Shown: positions 9,516-18,964 of the stretch, piece by piece
Numbering within the stretch: the first letter of the stretch is position 1
Layout: each line of letters opens with the position of its first letter
Source: CAVZBT01 sp963773605
Lineage (GTDB): Bacteria; Acidobacteriota; UBA6911
DNA length: 64,000 nucleotides
NCBI GenBank assembly: GCA_963773605.1
Contig: CAVZBT010000015.1
Coordinates: 65,938-129,937 of the forward strand
Direction: 5' to 3'
Translations under genes and position numbers: made by a program
Notes under the pieces: generated by a model
What the model saw: the letters and a program-made list of their open reading frames with translations, nothing else
Told to the model about the DNA's origin: nothing
The model's database searches: none

Positions 9516-9721
9516 CAGCGCTAAGTCTCGGGCCGCGGCGAGCCGGCAATGTCCACTTGATGGCTTTATTGATTGACACTGCCTGCGACCCAAGGATATC
9601 GTTAGTTTATCCCTGGCAGTACCCGATAGCTTTAGCATTGGTGGACGGTGGCGAAGCAGTTCTCCCGACGGATCTGGCATCGCGATAGTTGACCATTGCT
9701 TGATGCGGGTTCGCCTCGAGA

Positions 9722-10186
9722 ATGCCCCGCCTCGTTGAATATCCCAACAATGAGGGCCAGCAGGTGCAATTCCTGCAGTTGAACGACCGCAATCCCTTGT
9801 TTCTGGCGATGCTCAAGCCTGGCGTTAACTCCGGCGGAGCGATCAGCCAGTTCAGCTTGGCGATGACAACGGGCGGATTGAACATCAACGGATCCCGCAC
9901 CTAGGACAACCTGATCACCTATGACGGCGCCGTGGCCGTGCGTACGCGCTCGAACGGAACCAGTATCGGGGCGGCCGACGTCGACGCGGCGCCGGAAGTC
10001 CAGGTCATGACCGCCAACTACAGCGCGGAATTCGGCCGTTCGTCCGGCGGGCAGATCCGCATCGTGACCAAGAGCGGCGGGCGCAGCCTGCATGGCACCG
10101 CTTATGAGTATTTGCGCAATTCGGCGCTGGATGCCAACACGTGGGTTCGAAACCGCGCCAACCCGGCGGGTTACAGGCCCTGCTGA
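9722..10186 (+). pseudogene. Remnant of an Oar-like TonB-dependent receptor
   Basis: One frame, interrupted by TAG at 9902-9904, encodes fragments of the plug domain of acidobacterial Oar/CarboxypepD_reg-type receptors: NEGQQVQFLQLNDRNP, LNINGSRT, then after the stop LITYDGA, VQVMTANYSAEFGRSSGGQI and YEYLRNSALDANTW. Intact receptors are about 1,000-1,200 residues; here both the N-terminal regulatory domain and the barrel are missing. Possible further decay products, such as the SFRRVEPP region, extend to about 10290. It is a dead fragment with no start codon context. Confidence 0.8.
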
Positions 10187-10358
10187 TCACCACCTGGGCA
10201 CAGGCCGATCAACGTCGGTAACTCATTCAGGAGGGTCGAGCCGCCCCGCTTTTTTCAGTCTGCAGAAAAAGGCCCCGAAAAAACCGAAATAAGGCCTCAT
10301 TTGAGCCTAAAATTGCGGTAAGTAAAAGTGAAAGCTAGACTTATCTTGGTCCGTCGCA

Positions 10359-13300
10359 TCAGGGTCGGAGTTCGACCACGACGACTGCCCAGTCCACGGT
10401 CGCGCTGAAGGTCCCGCCCACCGTAACGGTGGCCGGCGTGCCCACCTTGCGGTCCTCGACAGCCGCGCCGGCCGCCTCGCCGGAACTCCCCTGCATCACC
10501 TCCGCCCGCTCGGTATAGCCGCTTCCCGGCGCGTGGGTTCGGTTGCGCATGGCCACGGCACCGAAGACCACAGAATTGGCTGCCGTCGTGAGGTTCACCG
10601 AGTACGCCGCACTGTCTGCTCCTCCGCTGCAGGTCCCATCCACGCCCGTTGTGTTCGCTGAAACCACATTCCCGACAGGTGTTGTTCCGTTCACGCCCGA
10701 GTAGCGCGCCACCTCGATTACCGCATTCGACGGGGCCGCGCTGAGCGTGGCCGTCACCAGCCCGCTTCCCGCAGGAACCCCGATCGCTTTCCACACCTCC
10801 ACCCGAGTCTGGCTCCGGCCGGCGCACTGGCCCTTTACCAGGGTCCACGTCAGACCCAGTCCACTGACGGACGTCACCGATACGCTCCCTGACTTCGTCG
10901 CGATCGCGGCCAAATAGAGGTTGTTCGTCGCACCGGCAAGGGTACCAGAAGTCGCTACCGTCCTCGACGAGCTCGACCCACCGGTCCTGATCTCCTCGAA
11001 GACAATGTCTCCCGTTGCTGCTGCTACGGGTGTGGCGCTGGCCTCGTTCGACGGTCCGCTCTCTCCGGTTGCGTTGACGGCGGTCACGACATAGTAATAG
11101 GTCGTCCCGTTCGTCACGTTCGCATCCGTGTAGCTGGTTCCGGTAACACCCCCCTGGATGGTCGAGTACCCGCTCCCGCTGGCGGTGCTCCGCTTGACGT
11201 TGTAGCTGGCTGCTCCGGCAGAGGCGTTCCATGCCACCCCGACCTGCAAGTTCCCGGCCGTCGTCGACAGGCCCGTCGGAGGTGGCGGCAGAGTTCCCGT
11301 GGCGTCGTCGTCAACGATCGTCAAGACGTGGACGGGGAACGCTCCCAAGACTGCGCCCGAAACGTACGCAAGGGTCACCTCGATGGTCTCGTTCCCTTCC
11401 GCCGCACTGTCGCCGATGACCCGAACGGGAATGGCTTTCGCCACCTGTCCGGGATCGAAGATCAGCGTCCCCGACAGCGGGGCGTAATCCGTACCGGCTG
11501 TCGCGCTGCCCCCGGTCGCAACGTAATCGACGGTCACCGGAAAGGGGCTCTTCGCAGCCAGATTGACCGTGAGTTCGGCGGTCGCGTTCGCCTCCGTCGT
11601 GCTCGAACCGGTCGATGCGAAGTTCACTGCGGGCAGCGCCGCAACGAGCGCCTGGTACCGTCGCATCGCCTCGATGAAATAGTAGTCGCCCCAGATGAGA
11701 CCGTTGTCGACATCGCCTCCGTCGGGGACATTACGCGCCCCATGCAGGAGAACTGCCGGGCTCGAGGTCCCTTCCGCGAGGTAGGCTGAGGACGTCAGAG
11801 AGAGCAGGATGTCCTCGGCGCCCTGCCGGTAACGATCGCGGTCCGCCGCCTGCGATGCATATTGGCTTAGTTCGAGGAGCCCGCTCGCGGCCGCCGCGGC
11901 GGCGGAGGAATCCTTGTACTGCCTGGAGTCGCTGGACGGAACGTCAAAATCCCAGAGCGGCACATGGTCCGCGGGCAGATGCGCCAGGAAATAGTCGGCC
12001 GTTTGCCGGGCGGTTTCGAGGAAGCGCGGGTCTCCGGTCTCCCGGTAGGACATGGTAAACCCATAGACGGCCCACGCCTGACCCCGCGACCAGGTCGAGT
12101 CGTCTGCATATCCCTGCGCCGTCCGCTTTCTCACCACTGCGCCCGTGCTCGGATTGTATTCGACGACGTGATAGGTCGAGCCGTCGGGGCGCACGTGGTT
12201 TTCGCGCGTTTTCAACGCATGGCTCACGGCCATGTCGTAATAAGCAGGGTTCCCGCCGTTCCGCGCGGCCCAGAAGAGCAGCTCCAGGTTCATCATGTTG
12301 TCGATAATGACGATGAAGTTGCTGCCGTTCCACGACCGCGTGCAGCCGACGACGGGACTGTAACGCGTGGCAAGTGAGCCCGCGGCCGTCAAGATCACCG
12401 GCCGGAACGATTCGTCCGCCGTGAGGCCATAGCCCCGGCCAAAGCTGTTGTAGATGATAAATCCCACGTCATGAGTACCCGTGTTGTTTTTCTGGGATTC
12501 GAGGCCCCAGGTCCAGCTCCCGGCTGCCGTCCGCCAGGCGGGATCCCCCGTGCGTTCGAACATCCACCAGAGAGCACCGGGGAAGAATCCGCTTCCCCAG
12601 CTGCTGGCGTTTTCGAGGTTCCAGGAACCATTGCTGGCGGAGAAGGGGTACTGGCTGATGCCGATGGACCGCACCGTTTCATCCAGTTGCGCAGCGGCGA
12701 GGTCGAGGGCGTGGGCTACTTGCGCTTCGAGGCCCGTGGTGGCCGATGTGACGGTGATGGAAACGGTCGCCACATTCCCGTCGGTCCTGGTGTCGTTGGC
12801 CACAAAGGTGAAGGAATCCTGCCCGGTGAACCCGGGATCGGGTGTGTAGGTCAAATCCGGGGGCGTGCCTGCCAGGTGCCCGTTTACCGGGGCCGTCGTC
12901 ACACGGTACGTCAGGGGGTCCCCGTCCGCATCCGCGGCTACGAGCCGCACCGCTTTAGGTGAGTCCTGCAGAGTGCTGACGGACTGGTCCTGTGCCACCG
13001 GAGGATGGTTTACCGTGCCGCCACTCGGCCGGATTTCGAGCGCTACCACGGCCCAGTCCGTCTGGCTTGACAATGTTCCACTCACCGCCACGGTGCCGGC
13101 GGCCGCCACGGTTCGGTCCTCGACGGCCACACCGGCCTGGCTCCCGCCGCTCCCCGTGACGATTTCCGCCCGCTCTGTATAAGCACTCCCCGGGGTGTGG
13201 CTCCGGTTCCGCAGGGCCACCGCCCCATAGGCGACCGAGTTCGCCGCGGCCGTCGTCAGGTTCAGCGAGTAAGATGCGCTGTCCACGCCTCCGCTGCAGA

Positions 13301-13766
13301 CCCCGTTCACACCCCACGTATTTGCCGAGGCCACGTTTCCGAGGGGCGACGTACCGTTCACGCCCGAATAGCGCGACACGGCGATCACCGCGTTGGACGC
13401 CGCAGCGCTGAGCGTGGCCGTCACCACCCCGTTCCCCGTCGGCGTTCCGATGGCCTTCCACACCTCGAGACGGGTCTGGTTACGGCCCGCACACTGGGCC
13501 TGCACCAGTGTCCACGTCAGGCCCAATCCACTGACAGATCTTGCCGAGACACTCCCCGCCTTCGTCGATATGGCGGCCACATAGAGGTTCCCGCTCGCCG
13601 CCGTCACACCGGCCGACGTGGCCACGCTGGCCGAAGAAGTGGAACCACCGGTGACCGTCTGCTCATGCACGACCGCAGCGCTTGCCGCCATCATCCCGGA
13701 CAGGGGCATGGACAAGATGAGAATGACCAGCCGGCTCGGTCTCACTCCCTGGTTCATTCTGCACAT
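10359..13766 (-). CDS. Large secreted GH88 unsaturated glucuronyl/galacturonyl hydrolase with repeat, Calx-beta and Fn3 domains
   Basis: About 1,135 residues. ATG 13766 is preceded by AAGGAGGG and starts a signal peptide (ILILSMPLSGMMAASAA). Domains in order: beta-rich module A (about 35-250); cadherin/Ig-like linker (255-340); GH88 (alpha/alpha)6 barrel (345-700); Calx-beta (710-810); fibronectin III (815-900); module B (905-1135). The GH88 key residues are present: HDVGF and IDNMMNLEL carry the two aspartates, 56 residues apart, with SRGQAW after them. GH88 enzymes hydrate the enol ether of unsaturated uronic acids left by polysaccharide lyases, so it probably degrades pectin, alginate or GAG-like fragments. 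Modules A and B are near-duplicates bracketing the enzyme. Confidence 0.9.
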   Translation of the reverse strand: MCRMNQGVRPSRLVILILSMPLSGMMAASAAVVHEQTVTGGSTSSASVATSAGVTAASGNLYVAAISTKAGSVSARSVSGLGLTWTLVQAQCAGRNQTRLEVWKAIGTPTGNGVVTATLSAAASNAVIAVSRYSGVNGTSPLGNVASANTWGVNGVCSGGVDSASYSLNLTTAAANSVAYGAVALRNRSHTPGSAYTERAEIVTGSGGSQAGVAVEDRTVAAAGTVAVSGTLSSQTDWAVVALEIRPSGGTVNHPPVAQDQSVSTLQDSPKAVRLVAADADGDPLTYRVTTAPVNGHLAGTPPDLTYTPDPGFTGQDSFTFVANDTRTDGNVATVSITVTSATTGLEAQVAHALDLAAAQLDETVRSIGISQYPFSASNGSWNLENASSWGSGFFPGALWWMFERTGDPAWRTAAGSWTWGLESQKNNTGTHDVGFIIYNSFGRGYGLTADESFRPVILTAAGSLATRYSPVVGCTRSWNGSNFIVIIDNMMNLELLFWAARNGGNPAYYDMAVSHALKTRENHVRPDGSTYHVVEYNPSTGAVVRKRTAQGYADDSTWSRGQAWAVYGFTMSYRETGDPRFLETARQTADYFLAHLPADHVPLWDFDVPSSDSRQYKDSSAAAAAASGLLELSQYASQAADRDRYRQGAEDILLSLTSSAYLAEGTSSPAVLLHGARNVPDGGDVDNGLIWGDYYFIEAMRRYQALVAALPAVNFASTGSSTTEANATAELTVNLAAKSPFPVTVDYVATGGSATAGTDYAPLSGTLIFDPGQVAKAIPVRVIGDSAAEGNETIEVTLAYVSGAVLGAFPVHVLTIVDDDATGTLPPPPTGLSTTAGNLQVGVAWNASAGAASYNVKRSTASGSGYSTIQGGVTGTSYTDANVTNGTTYYYVVTAVNATGESGPSNEASATPVAAATGDIVFEEIRTGGSSSSRTVATSGTLAGATNNLYLAAIATKSGSVSVTSVSGLGLTWTLVKGQCAGRSQTRVEVWKAIGVPAGSGLVTATLSAAPSNAVIEVARYSGVNGTTPVGNVVSANTTGVDGTCSGGADSAAYSVNLTTAANSVVFGAVAMRNRTHAPGSGYTERAEVMQGSSGEAAGAAVEDRKVGTPATVTVGGTFSATVDWAVVVVELRP

Positions 13767-14159
13767 GGTCCCTCCTTGCATTTCAAAGGCGAGCCTTTAG
13801 CGCACCCCGAATACAAACCGGTTGTTCGAACAGACTTACGCGTCCGCCGTTTCAGCTGCCAGTGAAACAACCGGCGGCACTACCACCAGCAGGTCCGGAA
13901 TCGAGGATTCCCCGGACGGCGTCAGAAGAATGAATCGCACGATGATCGAGCGGCTCAAACAGCGTGGACATTCGAGGGCCTCGAGAGCGATGGTATCTGA
14001 TCCTCGGGCCAATCCGACATCTACGTGGGGTAGAGTGCATCGACCACCCGGCGACCAGACTTTTCTTAAGCGGTGGTGACAACATCAATGAGAAATTCCG
14101 GGTAGTCTCACTTCAGGTGACAGCCTGGCACCACACAAAGCAAACGACCTGGACAACTA
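13767..14159. other. Intergenic region without recognisable gene
   Basis: Upstream of the GH88 gene. Overlapping ORFs on both strands have no recognisable motif or ribosome-binding site. Confidence 0.5.
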
Positions 14160-14399
14160 CTATGGCCTTCGGACGCGCGCTGTCAAGAATTTTCCCAAGC
14201 CGCTCGAGCCAATCGCAGCCCGGCGTGACGCGCTCGAGCGCGCGATGACATCCGCCGCACGCGAGCCGATGGCGTCGAGGCCGAGGTTCGCCTTGTCCGC
14301 CCCGTCTTCGAGCGCCGTCGGTCCGTAATCAGCGTCGTTCTTGTCGTGGTGTCCGAGCGAGAGAACCAGCGTCACGTATTCGCGTGCAATGTCGTGCAT
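14160..14399 (-). pseudogene. Truncated N-terminus of a conserved acidobacterial hypothetical
   Basis: Reads MHDIAREYVTLVLSLGHHDK, then DADYGPTALEDGADKANLGL. This resembles the start of long conserved proteins beginning HDIAxxYVxLxLxLG...YVDAYYGP, but residues are missing around the YYGP motif and the frame stops after 79 codons. I recognise the pattern but cannot name a function. The rest of the gene is absent downstream, where the ABC transporter region begins on the other strand. Confidence 0.4.
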
Positions 14400-14800
14400 C
14401 GGATCGCGTTCCTGTGTACCGGGCCGCGCGCTGGGGCGCGGCCGTAAGGCCACCGACAGCAGCTCGCCCGCGATCACGGCGCATCCGGCCTTCCATCGGC
14501 GAGTCCCCCCCCATTAAGGTACTCACGATTACAGGGGAGATCCGCTTCGATGCTGCTCTTTCAACTGTGGTTGCCGCACCTGAAGTCCAGTGAGCAATAT
14601 TGAACACACCCCTGAGCAAGATCGAACTGACGCTTGAATCCCCGCGGAGTATAAACAGTCAGGCCTCAGCTACAAGCGCGAATCTGGCAGGAGGCAGGAG
14701 CCACAGGGATTGCACAGGCGGCTTTCAGGCCGAAAAGAGAAGCCAAACGTATACCATTGCGCCAGGGGCTGGCCAACCGCCGGGCGCGCCGTGGAACAGC
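14400..14800. other. Intergenic region without recognisable gene
   Basis: Upstream of the ABC exporter. The exporter frame is open back to a TTG at 14600, but those 67 codons have no domain character. A promoter for the following gene set is presumably here but no clear -35/-10 pair was seen. Confidence 0.45.
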
Positions 14801-16645
14801 ATGGCCGATCAGTCTGTCAAACCGGTGGGTGCCGACCACTCGCGCAAGTTGCGGATCATCGATGTGGTTCGGCCGCACTGGAAGGCGCTGACGATTGCAT
14901 TCATCGCGGTGCTGGGCGAAACACTCGCTGACGTTCTCGACCCGTGGCCCATCAAGATCGTAGTCGATCACCTCCTGCAATCGAAGAAATTGCCGGAATG
15001 GCTGGGCGCCGTCGTCTCCCGGCTGTTCGGCCAGAATCCATACGCGGTCTTGAACTTCGCCGTCACCGCCGTCGCACTCATCGCCATCATGGGTGCGGTC
15101 AGCTCGTACGTGGAGAAATACCTTACGACGAGTGTGAGCCAATGGGTTTCCCACGACCTGCGGCGAACGCTCTATCAGCACATCCAGCGGCTCTCTCTGG
15201 CCGAGCACGACCACGCGCGCACCGGCGATTTGATCTCGCGCGTGACCAGCGACATCAACGCCGTCCAGGATTTCGTCAATTCCGCCCTGCTCGGCATCGT
15301 GGTCAGCCTGTTGACGCTCTTCGGCATGATCGGCATGATGTTCTACATCAACTGGCGATTTACTCTGATTGCGCTCTCCATCGCACCGGTGCTCTTCCTG
15401 GTAGTCTACTACTACACGCGGCGCATCAAAAAGGCCTCGCGAGCCGTGCGCGTGAAGGAGAGCGAACTGCTCTCCAACGTGCAGGAAGTGCTGACCTCCA
15501 TACGCGTGGTGCAGGCGTTCGCGCGGGAGGACTACGAGCAAAAACGATTCGAATCGGAAAGCCTGGAGAACGTGGAAGTAGCACTGCAGGCTCGCACCAT
15601 TAAGGCAAAGCTTGCGCCCGTGGTGGACGTAATCGTGGCCGTCGGAACGTGCCTGGTGCTCTGGTACGGGGCGCGGCTGGCGCTGGCCGGCCAACTCACC
15701 GTCGGTATTCTGGTCGTATTCCTGTTGTACTTGGGCAAGATGTACAAGCCCATGCGCGATCTTTCCAAAATGGCGGACACCGTGTCCAAGGCGCTCGTGG
15801 GCTACGAGCGCATCCAGGAAGTGCTGGAAATCGACAGCCGCATCCGCAACCTGCCGGGCGCGCGCCGGGCCCCCAAGTTCAAGGGTCAGATCGAATTCGA
15901 AAACGTCAGCTTCAGCTATGGCGACGAAAACACGGTCCTGAAAAACGTCAGCTTTCGGATCGAAGCGGGGCAGGTCGCCGCGATTGTGGGCCCTTCGGGT
16001 ACCGGCAAGTCGACGATCGTCAGTTTGATTGCGCGCTTCTACGATCCGGCGTCGGGGCAGGTCGCCATCGACGGGAAAGACGTTCGCCGCTACACCCTGA
16101 AGTCGCTGCGCGACCAGATCAGTTTCGTCCTGCAAGAGACACTCCTCTTCCGCGCCACAATTTGGGAGAACATCGCCTACGGCAAACCCGACGCCCCGCC
16201 CACAGAAATCATCCGCGCCGCGAAGCTGGCCAATGCGCATGAGTTCATCGAAAAAATGCCTGGGGGCTACGACACCATGCTCGGCGAGCGCGGCGTCACA
16301 CTCTCCGGGGGCCAGCGCCAGCGCATCGCCATCGCCCGGGCCATCATTCGCGATGCGCCCATCCTGATTCTGGACGAGCCCACCGCGGGCCTGGATGCCG
16401 CCTCCGAGCACGCGGTCATCGACGCGCTGGACCGTTTAATGAAAGGCCGCACGTCCGTCGTCGTCGCGCACCACCTCAGTGCGATCCGCCATGCGGACGT
16501 GATCTTTGTGGTGCAAGACTGCGAATTGGTGGAACACGGGACCCACGAGGCTCTTTTGGCGAACAACGGGCTCTATGCACACTTGTACAAAACGCAGACT
16601 TCGGAAGGAAACGCGAGAACGACAGACCTCCCAGCCGGAGATTAA
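14801..16645 (+). CDS. MsbA-like ABC exporter (fused TMD-NBD)
   Basis: About 614 residues from ATG 14801. Six transmembrane helices fill residues 20-320 (type IV exporter, ABC_membrane), followed by a nucleotide-binding domain: Walker A GPSGTGKST, Q-loop VLQETLLF, signature LSGGQRQR, Walker B ILILDEPTAGLD and switch His in AHHLS. It works as a homodimer, moving lipids, peptides or drugs outward across the inner membrane. It is followed 33 bp later by the secreted kinase-like gene and then three more envelope-type genes on the same strand, suggesting a shared role. The start has only a weak Shine-Dalgarno. Confidence 0.88.
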   Translation: MADQSVKPVGADHSRKLRIIDVVRPHWKALTIAFIAVLGETLADVLDPWPIKIVVDHLLQSKKLPEWLGAVVSRLFGQNPYAVLNFAVTAVALIAIMGAVSSYVEKYLTTSVSQWVSHDLRRTLYQHIQRLSLAEHDHARTGDLISRVTSDINAVQDFVNSALLGIVVSLLTLFGMIGMMFYINWRFTLIALSIAPVLFLVVYYYTRRIKKASRAVRVKESELLSNVQEVLTSIRVVQAFAREDYEQKRFESESLENVEVALQARTIKAKLAPVVDVIVAVGTCLVLWYGARLALAGQLTVGILVVFLLYLGKMYKPMRDLSKMADTVSKALVGYERIQEVLEIDSRIRNLPGARRAPKFKGQIEFENVSFSYGDENTVLKNVSFRIEAGQVAAIVGPSGTGKSTIVSLIARFYDPASGQVAIDGKDVRRYTLKSLRDQISFVLQETLLFRATIWENIAYGKPDAPPTEIIRAAKLANAHEFIEKMPGGYDTMLGERGVTLSGGQRQRIAIARAIIRDAPILILDEPTAGLDAASEHAVIDALDRLMKGRTSVVVAHHLSAIRHADVIFVVQDCELVEHGTHEALLANNGLYAHLYKTQTSEGNARTTDLPAGD

Positions 16646-16678
16646 CGAATTCGATTACATGGGAGAAGGGACATAACA

Positions 16679-17692
16679 ATGAAACGAACAGGAATCATCC
16701 TGCACACCCTGATGGTCCTATGGCTGCTGAGCGTTTCGGTTTCCATCGCCGCACAGAAGCACGAGAAGGAGCCGCCGAAAGAAGATACAGCCGGGCTGCC
16801 AGCCGTAATCTGGCGCGATCCGGGCAACATCGCGTCATTGGATCTGCTCCACGGCGCCGGCGGAAAAGAGCATGCGCCGGATCCGAATGGCAATTACAGA
16901 TTCGTCGAGGAAGACCTGGACGGGACCAGCCCAAAGTTCGAAGCCGAAGACGCGCAGGGCGTCCGGTGGAAAGTGAAGTTGGGCCAGGAGCCGCAGTCAG
17001 AAACGGCGGCTACGCGTTTGCTATGGGCAGCAGGCTATTTCGTTGATGAAGACTATTACTTGCCGCAACTCAAGGTGACAAGCCTCCCGCACCTGCATCG
17101 GGGAAGGGAATTTGTCTCCGCCGACGGTACAGTCCGCCGCGCCCGCCTGGAACGTCGCCTGAACGGCGTGAAGAAACTCGGCAGCTGGGATTGGTTCGAC
17201 AATCCTTTTTCAGACAACCGAGAACTGAACGGCTTGCGCGTGATGATGTCTCTGATGAACAACTGGGACTTGAAGAAGGCAAACAACGCCATCTACGACG
17301 TGGAAAGCGAGCGACACAACCTGGTCAGCGACCTGGGCACGACTTTTGGCAGGACGGGAAACTACTTCACCCGGTCAAAGAGCAATCTCAAGGATTACGC
17401 AGGCTCGAGATTCATTAAGAACGCGACTCCCGATTACGTGGACTTCGAGATGCATAGCCGTCCGTTCTTCCTGGCGTTTTTTAGCGTTGGGAGATACCGC
17501 GAGCGCACTCGGATGGAAAAGATCGCCAAGCACATCCCGCGTGCCGACGCCAAATGGCTGGGGCAAAGGCTCTCTCAACTTTCGGCGGAGCAGATCCGCG
17601 ACTGCTTCCGGGCCGCAGGTTATACTCCTGAACAAGTGGAGGGATACACGAAGGCCGTCCAGAAGAGAATTGCGGAACTGAGCGCGCTCTGA
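16679..17692 (+). CDS. Secreted protein with kinase-like catalytic motifs, function unknown
   Basis: 337 residues; Shine-Dalgarno AGAAGGG before ATG 16679. Residues 1-25 are a signal peptide ending SIAAQ. WRDPGNIASLDLLHG at about 45-59 is a pattern I associate with acidobacterial conserved hypotheticals. Kinase-like elements in the right order: RWKVKLG (Lys98/Lys100, strand beta-3-like), SETAATRLLW (Glu108, helix C-like), NNWDLKKANN, where Asp197-Leu-Lys-Lys-Ala-Asn202 fits the HRDLKxxN catalytic loop, and VSDLGTTFG (Asp218, DFG-like). This suggests a protein-kinase-like fold such as FAM20/HipA/PI4K-like, acting outside the cytoplasm. That is inference; no similarity search was possible. Substrate and nucleotide source are unknown. 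It lies between the ABC exporter and the PLD-like gene. Confidence 0.55.
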   Translation: MKRTGIILHTLMVLWLLSVSVSIAAQKHEKEPPKEDTAGLPAVIWRDPGNIASLDLLHGAGGKEHAPDPNGNYRFVEEDLDGTSPKFEAEDAQGVRWKVKLGQEPQSETAATRLLWAAGYFVDEDYYLPQLKVTSLPHLHRGREFVSADGTVRRARLERRLNGVKKLGSWDWFDNPFSDNRELNGLRVMMSLMNNWDLKKANNAIYDVESERHNLVSDLGTTFGRTGNYFTRSKSNLKDYAGSRFIKNATPDYVDFEMHSRPFFLAFFSVGRYRERTRMEKIAKHIPRADAKWLGQRLSQLSAEQIRDCFRAAGYTPEQVEGYTKAVQKRIAELSAL

Positions 17693-17803
17693 CCGATTGT
17701 GCCGGGAACGCCGCTTCCGGAAATCGTCCCGGGGCCGGCGTGGGAGAATTTGCGTCACCAAGGAGAAAGGTAACTCACAAGCGAAAGCAGGAGCGATGCG
17801 AAC

Positions 17804-18922
17804 GTGAAATTGATAATCGAACCCCACGATGGCGTGGCTCCGCTGCTGGCCGCCATCAGGAGCGCCAAGAAAAGCGTGGAGATTGCGGTCTTCCGCTTCG
17901 ATCGCAGAGACATCGAAGCGGCACTGAAGGCTGCGGCAGCGGAGAAGAGCGTGAAGGTCAGCGCCTTGATCGCCTATGCGAACCGGGGCGGAGAAAAAAA
18001 CCTGCGCGCGCTGGAGACGCGCTTCCTCGAAGTCGGGATCACAGTGGCTCGCAGCGCCGACGACCTGATCCGCTATCACGATAAGTTCATCCTGATCGAT
18101 CGCCGCACCCTGTACGTGCTTTCGTTCAATTTTACGCACCTCGACATTGATCACAGCCGTGGGTTCGGGGTCGTCAGCAAGGATGCAAGGTGGGTGCGGG
18201 AGGCCGGGAAGCTCTTTGAGGCCGACTGCATGCGCAGCCCCTATACGCCGGGGTTGGATACGTTCGTGGTCAGCCCGGGGAACGCGCGGAAGGTGCTCGG
18301 CACGTTCCTTAAACGGGCGAAGAAGCAATTACTGATCTACGATCCCATGATTTCGGACAAGGAAATGCTCCTCATCCTGCAAGAGCGCGCGAAAGCCGGC
18401 GTCGAAATCCGCATCATCGGAAAGGTCCCCGGGCGCGCCAAATTCAACGTGCAAAAGCTGGTCGGTTGCCGATTGCACACGCGCACCATCATCCGTGACC
18501 ATCGCCAGGCCTTCATCGGCAGTCAGAGCCTGCGCGCAGCCGAGCTGGACTCGCGCCGCGAGCTCGGCCTCATCATCCGTGACGCCAAGTGTGTCAACGA
18601 ACTGATTGCTACATTCGAATCCGACTGGGCCTCCAAGGAGGCCACGATCGCTTCGGCCCCGCCGAATGAGCTCCAAACTCCCACGGAAGCAGCCGCGGTG
18701 GCCGCTGAGAGACTAACCGAGCAGGCAGTTCAGGTCCTCAAGAAAGAACTCGATCCCCTGGCCACCACGGTGAAAGAGGCGGTGAGAAAAGCTGTGGCCA
18801 AGGCGGGCGATGAAGTGCTCAACGACAAAGAAGTCAAGGACACGGTGAAGAAAGTCGTCAAGAAGGCGGTGAAGGAAGCCGTTCAGGAAGCGGTCCAAGA
18901 ATCCCAAACAAAGCAGGAATGA
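17804..18922 (+). CDS. Phospholipase D-like protein with Lys/Ala-rich tail
   Basis: 372 residues from GTG 17804 (AGGAG upstream). Two PLDc-like halves are visible. The first HKD motif is complete: YHDKFILID (His92, Lys94, Asp99) followed by SFNFT. The second reads LHTRTIIRD (His225, Arg227, Asp232) with GSQS after it, so the lysine is Arg. Members hydrolyse phosphodiesters in lipids or nucleic acids, or transfer phosphatidyl groups. No signal peptide is visible. Residues 295-372 are a helical Lys/Glu/Ala-rich tail with repeated VKKxVKxAV units, possibly an amphipathic membrane-binding or coiled-coil segment. It lies between the kinase-like and conserved secreted genes on the same strand. Confidence 0.8.
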   Translation: MKLIIEPHDGVAPLLAAIRSAKKSVEIAVFRFDRRDIEAALKAAAAEKSVKVSALIAYANRGGEKNLRALETRFLEVGITVARSADDLIRYHDKFILIDRRTLYVLSFNFTHLDIDHSRGFGVVSKDARWVREAGKLFEADCMRSPYTPGLDTFVVSPGNARKVLGTFLKRAKKQLLIYDPMISDKEMLLILQERAKAGVEIRIIGKVPGRAKFNVQKLVGCRLHTRTIIRDHRQAFIGSQSLRAAELDSRRELGLIIRDAKCVNELIATFESDWASKEATIASAPPNELQTPTEAAAVAAERLTEQAVQVLKKELDPLATTVKEAVRKAVAKAGDEVLNDKEVKDTVKKVVKKAVKEAVQEAVQESQTKQE

Positions 18923-18964
18923 ACGTGCGTCCATGAGGGGCCCACCTGCGGCGAGGAGGCTCAA

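Noticed and set aside
8744..9688. 314-residue plus-strand ORF with an N-terminal hydrophobic stretch
   Set aside because: It overlaps the LysE gene in another frame; only its first ~40 residues look signal-like and the rest is Arg-rich shadow.
10255..10300. Terminator for the GH88 gene
   Set aside because: AGGCC/GGCCT can pair over only five bases with A/T-rich flanks; too weak to call.
14666..16411. 581-residue minus-strand ORF
   Set aside because: Shadow of the ABC exporter; His/Asp/Arg-biased composition with no motif.
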